From Peronospora farinosa (Eukaryota; Oomycota; Peronosporomycetes; Peronosporales; Peronosporaceae): a stretch of 64,000 nt of DNA. Of the stretch, positions 21,462 through 31,600 are shown piece by piece. Location of the stretch: the NCBI GenBank assembly GCA_947646735.1, contig CANTFK010000968.1, positions 310,001 through 374,000 on the forward strand, read 5' to 3'. The notes under the pieces are model-generated. The model was not told the origin of the DNA and ran no database searches. It was given only the letters and a program-made list of their open reading frames with translations. Made by a program: the position numbers and the translations under genes. Each line of letters begins with the position of its first letter. Position 1 is the stretch's first letter.

Positions 21462-22826
21462 ATGTCGTCTCGTAGTCGTCATCACTTGACTATCAGCGAC
21501 AAGAACCGACTACGGCGCTACCATAAGCAGCACCCAGAGTTGACACAGGAAGAGCTGCGTGAATGGGCATATACGACGTTTGGTCAATGGATCGCACGCT
21601 CCACTGTGGGCCACATCGTACGCGCTCCCGAGGAGGTGAGTGCCAACCCGGAGGCCACACGCTTCCAGAGCGGTCGTTATCCAGACATGGAGCAGGAGTT
21701 ATACGCACTTATTGAGGCACGTTGGCGTCAATTGGGTGTGACTATGAAGGAAGCTGGTGGTAGTCATGGACTGAGTGATGCAGAGCTTTGGACCAAGGCG
21801 AATGAGATTCTCAAACGTACGAGGGGCAGTGACGAGAGCGTGTCAGTGGCTTGGGTACATCGTTTTAAGAAGAGACATGGACTGCATCGATGGCAGATGA
21901 AGAGAGCAGCTGCTGCAGTGGCTCCTACAGGGACGGAAGAGATGGAGATGCAGCAGCAGCAGACGGTTGTAGAGCATTGCTTGGATGGGACAGAGAGTGC
22001 AGTCTTGGGTGTGACAGGAAACAAGAGAAGTACCACTGAGGTGACGGAATTAAGTGAGGTGACAGGGACATGGATGGACTCAGCGAGGAAGAGACCAGCT
22101 ACTACAGTTGCAAGGACTAGTGATGCTTGTGCTTCTACTGCAGCTACTGCACATGCTGCAGCTTCTTCATCTACTGTTGGTACTCGGTCACATTTTGTTT
22201 CGTCGGATGACATTTTGCTACTGACACATGTGCTGGCCATTAAGCCGTGGGGTTTTCCGTATGCGATGGACGGATGGCAGCAAGTAATGGAAAAGCTGCG
22301 GTCAGATGACTCGTTCCGGCTGGAGAAGACGGCGGGTGCGTGTCAGGCGCGGATAAATCTGCTGTTGAGTCACATGAAAGCCGGCAACACGTCGGCACTG
22401 CGCAAGTCCGGAACGGAAGAAGAGATCGACACGAAGTGTGCGTTGATTGCAGAGGTGGCAACGCAGATTGACGAGCATGCGCGCGCGACTCAGAAGAGGA
22501 ATAGCAAGTCATTGACAGTAGTTGGCGATCAGATGTCTGTGGCGAAAGATCGTCGAGAGACGGCTGCTTGTACTGGAGTACCGGATCTTGTGAAGGATCG
22601 TGAGCAAATAGCTCAGCGTCGTCTGGAGCTGATGGAGCGCAAGATGGACCGGGAGTTGGCAGCACAGAAGCGTCACTCCGTAGAGCAAGTTATGCGGCTT
22701 GAGCAGTTGCATCGTGAACAGCAACAGATTCAACAGGAGCAGCATGCACAATTACTTGCTACAATCCAGCAGCAGCAAGCCATGATGTTTGACCTCATCA
22801 AATCATTGGCTTCTTCGACTAATTAA
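21462..22826 (+). CDS. CENP-B-like HTH + Myb/SANT-like + coiled-coil protein, copy 2
   Basis: A single-exon 454-aa paralogue of the gene at 11299-12567. Residues 6-65 form the CENP-B-type HTH (LTISDKNRLRRYHKQHPELT). Residues 75-150 form the second HTH (WTKANEILKRTRGSDESVSV). The Ala/Thr-rich linker is poorly conserved. The Myb/SANT-like part (DDILLLTHVLAIKPWGFPY, LEKTAGACQARINLLLSHM) and the C-terminal coiled coil (HREQQQIQQEQHAQLLATIQ) follow. There is no DDE catalytic domain. Its 3' half is duplicated in inverted orientation at the right end of the window. Possibly a domesticated transposase DNA-binding part; role unknown. Confidence 0.82.
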   Translation: MSSRSRHHLTISDKNRLRRYHKQHPELTQEELREWAYTTFGQWIARSTVGHIVRAPEEVSANPEATRFQSGRYPDMEQELYALIEARWRQLGVTMKEAGGSHGLSDAELWTKANEILKRTRGSDESVSVAWVHRFKKRHGLHRWQMKRAAAAVAPTGTEEMEMQQQQTVVEHCLDGTESAVLGVTGNKRSTTEVTELSEVTGTWMDSARKRPATTVARTSDACASTAATAHAAASSSTVGTRSHFVSSDDILLLTHVLAIKPWGFPYAMDGWQQVMEKLRSDDSFRLEKTAGACQARINLLLSHMKAGNTSALRKSGTEEEIDTKCALIAEVATQIDEHARATQKRNSKSLTVVGDQMSVAKDRRETAACTGVPDLVKDREQIAQRRLELMERKMDRELAAQKRHSVEQVMRLEQLHREQQQIQQEQHAQLLATIQQQQAMMFDLIKSLASSTN

Positions 22827-24115
22827 TAGCTAATGTAGCTTCAATTGATGGAGGGATGCGTAAGAAGTAATTTTGACTTAAACCTACAACTTGTTAACAA
22901 TATGTTAGCTATCCCCCCTTCTGCTTCGAATAAGTCAGATATACTTATTGTGACCATCCTATTCGTCTTTATGATTGCTCAATAACGTTAGGGTGGTAGA
23001 TGGATATCGCTTCCAAAACACTTGATAAAAAACTTGGGCTGCCACGCTTTATCATAGCCATGGTCTTAGCAAGTGTTATATATTAATTATCTGTTCTAGC
23101 AGTTGACCTTTTGTTTCGTCGATCACATATTTGTCGGCAGTTTAAACGACTCACACAACTAAAGCCTTAGCCACATTCTGCGCCATCTCCTGGCTACAAA
23201 GTAGTTCAACAAGCTTTAATCCCATCTCGATGGCAGTACCAGGACCCTGACTAGTAATGCACTTGTCATTAACTACAACACGCTCATTCGGACGGTAATC
23301 TACTCCGACCATTTTCGACTCGTAGCTCGGATACGTCGTAGCCGGGCCAGAATCAAGTAGTCCATGGGGCAATAGAACAACGGCTGGAGCCGCGCAAATG
23401 CCACCGTAGTATCGGCCTTGACGTTTTTGTTTTTGCAGCATTGTTATCAGCTCGGCCGAATCGTGGAGATGCTGAGCACCAGGACCCTATTCATACCACG
23501 TTTCAAGCAATAGGTTGCAACAATCAGAACATCAAAGGTTTCTAAACCGATCTATGATTAGCCTGAAAGCTCATGCTCACTTACTCCGGGGCACATGATG
23601 AGATCAAAACTGAGATCAACACAAGCTTCAATGGCGATATCACCCTGTATTTTCGTTCCTTGCGACATGGTCACGATATTCTGCATCTTGCGACCAACGC
23701 TCGCCAGCGTCACCATCATACCACCACGTGTCAGAACGTCTGCCACCGCAATCGCCTCAATCTCCTCCGTCCCGTCAGCCTTTCATTGAAAATGACAACG
23801 TGAAAAGAATCGACTTTAGATATTGCTGGATACAAACAATGCAAGCAAAAGCTACTGGACGAACAATCGGGATCAGCACTGCACGGGGTTCACCTTCCAC
23901 TGTGGACATCGTTTTAATTGCTTTCAAGCCTGAAAAAACTCAACTGACGTACAAAAGAATCTTTCAATTGCCGTTTTTAATAGTCGATGCCACCGTTGAC
24001 AGCACAATTGTCCCTCGTCCCGTGTACGTTGAAGTTGTCACGTGTTGGTGCATCTGATTGGTTGAGAAAAGATTGAATACTGACAAATCAAAACACGTTG
24101 GTGCGTCACACTATA
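22569..24115. repeat. inverted duplication arm (HTH 3' end + DJ-1), left copy
   Basis: This segment reappears as reverse complement at 62457-64000 with high identity over more than 1.5 kb. It covers the end of the HTH gene, the 324-bp spacer at 22827-23150 (no gene) and the complete DJ-1 gene with its promoter. The right copy runs off the window, so the true arm is longer. Confidence 0.9.
23151..23909 (-). CDS. DJ-1/PfpI family protein, three exons
   Basis: Member of the DJ-1/PARK7-like glutamine-amidotransferase fold, linked to protein or nucleotide deglycation and oxidative stress. Exons are 23909-23865, 23779-23585 and 23486-23151 with GT-AG introns of 85 and 98 bp; the total is 576 nt (191 aa), the usual DJ-1 length. 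Exon 2 begins ADGTEEIEAIAVADVLTRGG with the conserved Glu. Exon 3 has [11 protein letters not shown], holding the reactive Cys of the nucleophile elbow. The C-terminus ([18 protein letters not shown]) matches the family. This is the intact copy; the copy at 62663-63414 is frameshifted. Confidence 0.92.
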
Positions 24116-24147
24116 GCCGTTGACCACCATCAGTCTCTATTCTAATA

Positions 24148-25765
24148 ATGGCGGTCAATACGGCGGAAATGCTACTGACAAAGGAAAAGGAAAAGGGTGC
24201 ATCCGAGTACGAGAAGCAAAAAAAGATTGTAAATGATCTGCTTACCAGTGCAGAAAGTGCGTTCTCAGTTGCAGCCAACAGCCGCTTGTTTACTTCGATT
24301 AGTTTAAGTTTTACGTTTGTTTTACTCTTGTTCTAATGGCTACATTGTTACTGTAGATGGTGATTTAGAGATGCTAACGAAGACGGTCGAGTCCATGCAG
24401 GTGATGGGTATCACGGACATCAAAGAGACACTTATGGACTTCAAGGACGCACACAAGCGCACAGCTCTGCATTTTGCAGCGGCTAAAGGACGTCGAAAAG
24501 TGATCAGCTACATTCTAGATCGAGTTCCTGAGTGTGTCCAGTGTGTGGATGAGGAAGGAGCCACGCCGTTGTTGTATGCGGCCAAAGAGAATGAGTTTGC
24601 AGCTGTGAAGCTGTTGTTGGCATTCTCAGTAGACCCTAATAAGGCCATGAACAATGGCACGACGGCGTTGCACGAGGCGGCAGCCAATGGTAGCATCCGG
24701 ACGGTTAAGCTGCTAGTAGAGCATAAGGCGGATCTCGAAGCAACGACAAAAAATGGCACAGCGTTGCACTTGGCCGTGAGTGAAGACCGCGAAAAGACGG
24801 TGGCCGAGCTGCTGCGTCTTGGTGCCAAGGTGGACGTGATGAACGCTTGCGGTGTAACTCCGCTGATGCTAGCCTGCCTCATGAACAAGCCCGTCGTGGT
24901 GAAGGAGCTGCTAGAAGGTGGAGCGACGCTGTCGTTAGCAATGGCGGGCGGTCTCACGGCGCTGCACATGGCTGCTGAGACCGGATTTACTGAAGTGGTG
25001 CAAGAGTATCTCAACTGCCGTCTAGAGGACACGAAAGAGGTAGCGAATTTGGTTTCGGATGCTGGTGCGAAGCCACTGCAGCTTGCTGCTGGTATGGGAC
25101 ACCACGAGATTGTGACTCTGCTAAGACCTATCACCAAGAGGTTTGAGGATGCTGACCTGGACAAGCTGATGGCTGAGGAGAAAGCCAAGCTGGATGAGTA
25201 CTACGAGCAGGCTACGAAGAACAAGCCCCCTGGTGTCTCTGCTGAAGCAAACAAGCTTACTACGTTGGTGGAGAAGTTGGAGGCTGAAACCCAGAGGAAG
25301 CTTGCTGAAATTGAAAAGGAGGAAGACATTGTTGTTCCCGAAGCCGTTGAGGCGAGCGAAGAGAAGAAGGCTGAAGCCGCCAAGCTCAAGGATGAGGGCA
25401 ACAAGGCGTATCTGACCAAGAACTATGCATTATCCGTCGACCTTTACTCTCAGGCTATTGCGATTACGCCCGCAGACGCCGTCCTTTACAGCAACCGTTG
25501 TGCGGCGCACTTAGGAGCGGGCGACGCTAAGCTGGCGCTGCACGATGTGCGTGTGTCGAAGAAGCTGCGCCCCGAGTGGCCCAAGGCGCTTTTTCGCGAG
25601 GGGCAGTGCCTAGAGGTACTTGGACTTTTCGAAGAGGCTGCCTGCGCCATGTGGGCTGCTATGCAACTTGCCCCTGATGACAAGCTGTTGAAGCGCCGAT
25701 TCCAGGAATGTGTAAAGCGTGGCCGCTCCGACCACCAAGCAAAGCTCACAACTGCCAATGCTTAG
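24148..25765 (+). CDS. ankyrin-repeat + TPR protein, two exons
   Basis: Probably a cytosolic scaffold or co-chaperone. Exon 1 is 24148-24256, the intron 24257-24356 (100 bp, GTGCGT...CTGTAG) and exon 2 24357-25765, giving 505 aa. Residues about 35-290 are six to seven ankyrin repeats (KRTALHFAAAKGRRKVISYI, TTALHEAAANGSIRTVKLLV and others). A charged helical linker (EEKAKLDEYYEQATKNK, LVEKLEAETQRKLAEIEKE) leads to a three-motif TPR domain (KLKDEGNKAYLTKNYALSVD, AVLYSNRCAAHLGAGDAKLA, PKALFREGQCLEVLGLFEEA) of the Hsp70/Hsp90-binding type. The carboxylate-clamp Lys/Asn residues appear present. A decayed C-terminal copy lies at 15.44 kb. Confidence 0.9.
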
Positions 25766-25859
25766 GGACGTGTCACGGAAAATATACACATTGCACAATT
25801 TGTTGTTAGCACCACCGTGACATCAGTTGTGCAAGCAGCCCAAAGTCTCGCAAGTTATA

Positions 25860-26129
25860 CCTTTCAGTACTGCAGCAAACCATCCGATAGAGCCTATCGG
25901 GACATGGCTGCAGCTCCAGCCTCGTACCGGACGCAAGCACCAGCTCCGAGTGCACTGCGCACAAGTGCTAGGTGCACCAATTGTCGGGGACGCCAAGTAC
26001 GGTGGGCGGCCTGCCGATCGACTGTATTTGCACGCATCGCGCATTCGATTCCCTGACCCGTTTAGCACTGGGAGGTCTATCGACGTCTCCTGCAAGATGG
26101 CTCCACTTGACGCGGACACGGCAACGTGA
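25860..26129 (+). pseudogene. pseudouridine synthase C-terminal fragment (inverted copy)
   Basis: Encodes the last ~90 residues of the RluA-type enzyme (IGTWLQLQPRTGRKHQLRVH, GDAKYGGRPADRLYLHAS) but lacks the catalytic HRLD domain. Homology with 20171-20440 starts abruptly near 25860. The tail has diverged (DADTAT end). Not expected to function. Confidence 0.85.
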
Positions 26130-26784
26130 ATAATTGGTGAAGGCTGTTTAAGTTATGATTGTGTTTCTATTGACAAGGTTTCAACGGGGTGCGACAAGGT
26201 ATCGATATCTTGTGCAATGCATATTCGGCGTGGAACAGAGTTATTGTACGTGACATTGAATAGAAGTATCAAGGATTCCAGTTTTAGACCAAGTGTATAT
26301 TCTTTTGCGTCAGGACAGGACACAAAGACCATCTAGTCTTAAACATAGCTAAAATGGCTGACAAGTACAAATACTGTACGCTTTCGCGGTAAAAGCGAAT
26401 GATTCGAAAACTGCTACAATTTGTCTCAACTGAAGGCCAAGAAATCATTCTAGAAGTCAAGTACTTGACAACTTGATGCGGAATGCACCATGCAGTTGTT
26501 TACTGAACTACACGGTATTTTTAGCGGCAGGTATCAAGCGACGTTTGCCTTCCTGTCAAAAAAACATTCGTGAATGGAATTGCAATCGAGTGATGTATCA
26601 TGCGATCTACTCCATTACATTAAACACCAGCAAGTTCACAAATTTCAAAGACTTGATGGGTATTTAGCGTCACCATTACAATGTTGAGCAGGTCAAAAAG
26701 TGTATTTATCATGTTTATGCAAGAGAAACCAGCTAGCCTAGAACAAGACCGGTGTATGCCAGTTTGGGTACAGTTACTCTTCCG
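26130..26784. repeat. inverted copy of 19497-20170 spacer
   Basis: Reverse complement of the spacer beside the left effector. It ends at the 3' end of the disrupted effector paralogue. No gene seen. Confidence 0.75.
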
Positions 26785-26864
26785 TTAATCAAAACGGTGA
26801 CGATTAAAACGTGACGCCCGATCAAACAGCTTCTTCTTCTTTTTCTTCCTTTTCTTCTTACGAG

Positions 26865-26869
26865 TTTTG
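26865..26869. repeat. target-site duplication of element A, left (ttttg)
   Basis: ttttg directly precedes the 5' LTR and is repeated at 34996-35000 directly after the 3' LTR. Confidence 0.95.
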
Positions 26870-27470
26870 TGTAACGGGCTCAACGTTACACGTACCCGTT
26901 AAGTATGCGATACTTAACGGGCAGTTCTCAAAAGGTACGTAAGTACTTAAGACCTGTCGCTCGAGCGAGACACACCATGTGTCACACCCTTGAGTATGTG
27001 ATATACACTAGGTGTATTCACATTGATGGGGATGACGCCCAGCTGGGACTAGGCGTCATCAAATGACGTCAGTCAATTACGTCATTGAGCGAGCTTAAAT
27101 ATATTTAAGCTCGCACGTTGGGATGCGCATCTATAGAGATGGCACCCATCATTACATATTAACCAATCAGTAGTTAGATTTATATTTAGTTAAAATCTAA
27201 TTAAATATAAATCAGTCTTGAATTTCCTTAAACCGAAGCACCACGCACGAGAAGCTGAAAAGCTTCTACGTGACGTCGGTGCCTTCTTGTTAAGAAGTTC
27301 GTTGCACTCTCGCTTAAGCGAGAGGCAACTGGTGGTACGACTGCTTAAGCAGTCGACTAACCTCCCAACCACCCTCGTACGCGAAGGTAAGACGGCATAA
27401 CCGCTTCCTCGCTTGTGCATAAGGTGTGTGCTCGTAGTACGAGGCAACTTCATAGAAGTGCCCGTCTACA
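26870..27470 (+). repeat. 5' LTR of element A
   Basis: 601 bp, TGTAACGGGC to CCCGTCTACA. It is full of inverted repeats, e.g. 26895-26921 (12-bp stem, loop gcg), 27031-27060 (9-bp stem), 27089-27114 (perfect 26-bp palindrome), 27177-27213 (12-bp stem), 27250-27267 (7-bp stem, GAAA loop), 27301-27329 and 27338-27355 (CGACTGCTTAAGCAGTCG). Confidence 0.95.
27064..27114 (+). promoter_or_regulatory. candidate LTR promoter: CRE-like site and TATA-bearing palindrome
   Basis: TGACGTCA (27064-27071) is a perfect palindromic bZIP/CRE-type site; TACGTCA follows at 27079. Next is a 26-bp palindrome (halves GCGAGCTTAAAT and its complement) whose centre reads AAATATATTT, a plausible TATA element usable in both directions. 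Identical in the 3' LTR. Promoter function is inferred. Confidence 0.5.
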
Positions 27471-27529
27471 CTTGGTAGCACTAGTAGTCCTTCCCACGAC
27501 CCGTCTCTCTGAGCGTGCGTGTGGTTAAG
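27471..27529 (+). other. leader with probable primer-binding site
   Basis: cttggtagcactag immediately follows the 5' LTR, the position of a tRNA primer-binding site. I could not match it to a particular tRNA 3' end. The gag ATG follows at 27530. Confidence 0.4.
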
Positions 27530-28612
27530 ATGGTCCTTAATATGGACTGGAGTGACTTCCCTCACCTCTCCCAACATCATAGGGAGTTGGCAGAGCATAT
27601 GGCGCAGGGACTTGGTGAACAAGCCCTGGTCAATCTCTTGCATTTTCCTCCTGAGCAACATGTGGCTCAGTTGGAGCAATTTGAGGCGTTTGTGCTCGGG
27701 CAGCGTAGAAACACGTCCGAGGTAAACAGCCAAGCCACCGCTGAGTCCATCACTAAGACTCAGGATGAGCTTAGGCTTGAGCAGGCACGTAATGAGGCGC
27801 TTAACAGAATTGGTGAGACGCTCTCTGCCCGGTCTAATCAGCCAAAGCCCATTCGAATGGACCCTCCGAAGTTCGATGGAACTAGACCTCACACAATTGT
27901 TCACTGGCTATTAGCATTGGAGCAATGTGGAGTGGCGCAGCTCATCGAAGACGACACCAGAATGGTGTCGTATGCCATGTCCAACTTGCGTGGCAAAGCG
28001 TCAGAGTGGGCATACTCTGCGCTGATGGCTAATGCTGATGCATTTCCATCATGGGCGATCTTTAAGGCAAAGATTCGCGCCATGTATCAGCCGCCTAACA
28101 ACGAAGTGTTACTTATGGCGCGCTTCTTTGGAGCACGACAGGCGAAACGCTCTCTGCAAATGTTTGTGCAGGAGATGCGTTCGCTGTCGGCGTCCATCAA
28201 TGGGGAGACGATACCAGAGCGTATCAAGGTAGCCACGTTCATGAATGGACTTAGGCATGGCCCATCGCGTCAGGCCCTTTTCAGAAAGGTGCCAGCGACG
28301 ATGGAAGAGGCAATTGACATTGCCTTAGTTGAGGAGCAATCCTACAACAGCGCCTCGGCGACAGCCTATTACAGGCCGTCGTCCGAAAGGTCTGATGCCA
28401 CTCCTATGGAGTTAGGCAATGCAGATGTGATCTGCTACAAGTGCGGCAAGCGAGGCCATATGATGGCTCGCTGCTATGCCAAGGTAGCTGCTGGTGCCAA
28501 GGCAGACAGCAAAAGGTATCCCAACCCGAAGGGAGGTGCGAAAAACCAGCGTGCACGACGCACGGGTTCAGCACCTGCCCAAGATGGGTCGGGAAATGCG
28601 GGAGCGCAGTAG
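27530..28612 (+). CDS. gag: Gag of element A with CCHC zinc knuckle
   Basis: An intact 360-aa frame from the ATG at 27530 (MVLNMDWSDFPHLSQ; the frame upstream has no ATG). The middle has the retrotransposon gag core (WLLALEQCGVAQLIEDDTRM, KASEWAYSALMANADAFPSW, LLMARFFGARQAKRSLQMFV). The C-terminus carries one zinc knuckle CYKCGKRGHMMARC and a basic, Gly/Ala-rich tail. It packages the element RNA into virus-like particles. The stop is TAG at 28610. The protease frame overlaps in -1 relative to gag, so Pol expression would need a -1 shift; no canonical slippery heptamer was evident. Confidence 0.93.
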   Translation: MVLNMDWSDFPHLSQHHRELAEHMAQGLGEQALVNLLHFPPEQHVAQLEQFEAFVLGQRRNTSEVNSQATAESITKTQDELRLEQARNEALNRIGETLSARSNQPKPIRMDPPKFDGTRPHTIVHWLLALEQCGVAQLIEDDTRMVSYAMSNLRGKASEWAYSALMANADAFPSWAIFKAKIRAMYQPPNNEVLLMARFFGARQAKRSLQMFVQEMRSLSASINGETIPERIKVATFMNGLRHGPSRQALFRKVPATMEEAIDIALVEEQSYNSASATAYYRPSSERSDATPMELGNADVICYKCGKRGHMMARCYAKVAAGAKADSKRYPNPKGGAKNQRARRTGSAPAQDGSGNAGAQ

Positions 28613-31600
28613 GGGCGGGATGCCCTACTGTCGCGGACTCTGAAGCTACCCCTAAGTTCAGAGTAATCGAACAAATGGGTAGCATAGTCCCTGAGGTTCC
28701 GAAAGGTCGGACCTCAACCCTTTTGGTCTATAGCGCTCGAGTACGAGGCTATGACCAAGTGATGACCCTTCTCGTGGATTCGGGTGCATCACAAAACTTT
28801 GTGAAACTCGCGGCTCTGAAAAGGAGACCGGCGAGTTATGAGTCGCTTTGCCAGGATGGCAAGCGAGAAGAGGCGATCGTTCGTTTAGCAAACGGCGCGC
28901 TCGTCAAATCGGAGGGAGTTCAAGTTGAACTCGCCTTCAGTTTCAGTGACTTCTCTTGTAAAGAGAAGTTCACAGTGCTAGGTATGGAGAGTCCATATGA
29001 CCTCATCCTAGGCATGCCTTGGTTGGCTAAACACCAACCATGGATAGACTGGCGTACACGCACAGTCGCTAGCTCTACACAAGACACCGGAAAGGATGTG
29101 CTCTTGCGAGAGGCTTATGTGACTGATGCTGTGTCCAACACAGTCGAGGGGGCGATGACGGTATGTCAATCGACACCAGGAACTACCCAGCTCGAAAGGA
29201 GTGGTGTAGTTGTGAGTGCACTGGCGGAAAGCCAGGTGACACATATTCCTACCCAGGTCGAAAAGACTGGTGTAGTGAATGGGGCGATGACAGGTAGTCA
29301 TGCGTCCAATAGTCCTGCACAGAGCCGAGAGCCTGTGGCAATTAATGGTGGGCTGACAGCAAGTCAAGCGCCACAAGAACCAGCACAGAGCCAAGAGCCT
29401 GGTGCGGTTGGAAGGAGTGCGTTAGCTGAGATAGCAACGACACCTTCTTCCAGGTCAAAGGTCGTGGTGACTCGAAGAACGAGCACCAGACGTATTAAGA
29501 CGATCAAGGGCACGTCGAAACGAGTGACCCTTGGATCAGTCTCGGTCCAAGAAGACGGACCTACGAACGAGTTGTTCGAGGCCGTCGAAGACAAAATGCC
29601 GGAGGCATCCTCAGTTGAGGTGCTCCACTTGTCTTGGCATCTGCCGAGGAGATAGAAAATCTCTCGGAGATGACGTGGGATCTGTTCCTGTCCGAACTAA
29701 AGGAAGGAAAGATCCACGAGATAGTCGCACCAGTTCCAGAAGAGAACGTGGTGGACTGTAGCTCGTCGTACACAATGGACGAGAGCGTCTTGGAGACCGA
29801 CAAAAAGAAACGGTTCGCTGCTCAAGGCTGGGATGCCTTGAAGGACAGCCCGTTCTACGATGTCCTGTGGAAACACCGTGATGTGTTTCCAGCAGAAGTG
29901 CCGAGCCGCCTACCGGCCGTTAGGGGCATCATACACGAGATTGACCTGGAGCCTGGAACCAAGTATTGTGTGACCAGGCAATGGCCATTGCCGATGGAAC
30001 AAGCCGATTACATCGATGAGTTCTTCGACAAGCGAGCTAAGGCGGGACATGTACGTGAGAGCAATTCGCCTCACTGCAGCCCGACCTTCTGTGTGCGTAA
30101 AGCACACGGGTGGATGGCGCGTGGTTCATGCTTATAATAAGCTGAACACGGCCACCATTCCAGCTCAAACGCCGATCCCGCGGAAAGATGTTTTGTTGAA
30201 TTCCATGGGAAAGTCAACTATCTTTTCCGCGTTGGATCTGAAGGATGGCTACTATCAGGTTCTCATGAGAGATACCGATGTAGCCAAAACGGCAGTAAGC
30301 ACCCCAAGCGGTATGCTGTGGGAGTGGCTTGTGATGCCACAAGGGCTGAAAAATGCTCCGGCAACATTCAACCGAGTGGTGGCTCGCGTGATGCGTCAGC
30401 ACCATGCCTAGGTGCCCCATTACTTTGACGATGTATTCGTGCATAGTAGGGCGGAGAACGGTCTGAGCGCGATAGAGTAGCACAAGCGTCATTTAGGCGC
30501 TGTGTTGCAGACTCTGGGTGACGCCCAATTATACGTGAACTTGCAAAAGTGCGTAATAGGGGTCCCCGAGATACGTGTACTGGGCTGCATCGTAGGTGCA
30601 CATGGTGTTCGAGCAGACCCAGAAAAGGTAAAGGCTGTAAAGGAATGGCCAGTTCCACGTCATGTGAAGGATCTGCGCCAATTCCTTGGGCTCGCTAATT
30701 ACTTGCATAAATACAGCAAGAATTATGCGGAGCAGACCAGTCCGTTGTCTGACCTTTTAATAAAAGGATACAGAATGAACTTGGTCAAAGGAACAAGAAG
30801 ATGCGTTCACTTCAGTGAAGCAATCTCTTGTAGAGGCACCGGTCTTGGCATTGCCAGACGCGGATAAGCCCTTTAGCGTCGTCTGCGATGCAATCAATTT
30901 TGCAATCGGCAGCGCGCTCATGAAAAAGGATGACAACGGCGTTGACCGTGTCATCTCTTATCAGTCTCGGATTTTAAAAGCTGCCGAGCTGAATTACCCT
31001 GTGCATGACAAGGAGCTACTTTCCATTAAGTATGCCCTTGTAAAGTTTCGGGTGCACCTCTTGGGCACCGAACCTTTTGTGGTTTATACGGATCACGCAT
31101 CACTGCGGACCGCTATAAATTCACCGCACCTCTCGCCGAGAATGGCAAGATGGCTAACATTCTTCTCTGAATTTAATTTCAAAGTTGAATATAAGCCGGG
31201 TAAGTCGAATGTCTTGGCTGACGCGTTATCGCGCAGACCAGACTTCGAGGCAAGACACCAAGATAGTGTGTCTCGTGCGAAAGCACAAGTTGAGTCGTCA
31301 ACATTGGCAGCCATGAAGGCCTACCATGTGACGAGCTCAATGGCCTCCGATATCAAGGAGTGTTACAGTCAGGACGAACATTGTCGCCTGCTGTTGGATC
31401 ATTTTGGTGGACGAAAGGTTACCCTTCCGTCGCACCTCAAAGCGAAACTAAATCGCTTTAGTTACAGTGATGGCCTGTTATGGCATCAACTGTCACCCTG
31501 TGATCCCTTGAGAATCTATGTCCCTCATGACACAGATCTCAAGATGATGATACTCCACGAGTGCCATGATGCGCCATCTAGTGGACATCTGGGCCGTGAA

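Noticed and set aside
21764..22665. Minus-strand frames (158 and 141 aa) opposite the HTH gene
   Set aside because: Shadows of the plus-strand gene; compositions mirror the Gln/Ala codon usage.
24508..25188. 226-aa minus-strand frame opposite the ankyrin repeats
   Set aside because: Ser/Ala-rich shadow of a strongly codon-biased gene; ankyrin and TPR motifs are clearly on the plus strand.
27190..27453. 87-aa open frame antisense to the 5' LTR, also open in the other A-family LTRs
   Set aside because: Its openness across copies is explained by the LTRs' high identity and palindromic composition; no protein features. Kept only as part of the effector-LTR chimera finding.
28537..28552. gcgaaaaaccag as a -1 slippery site between gag and pol
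   Set aside because: The run has only five A's in a G AAA AAC context, so it is not a canonical X XXY YYZ heptamer in the gag frame.
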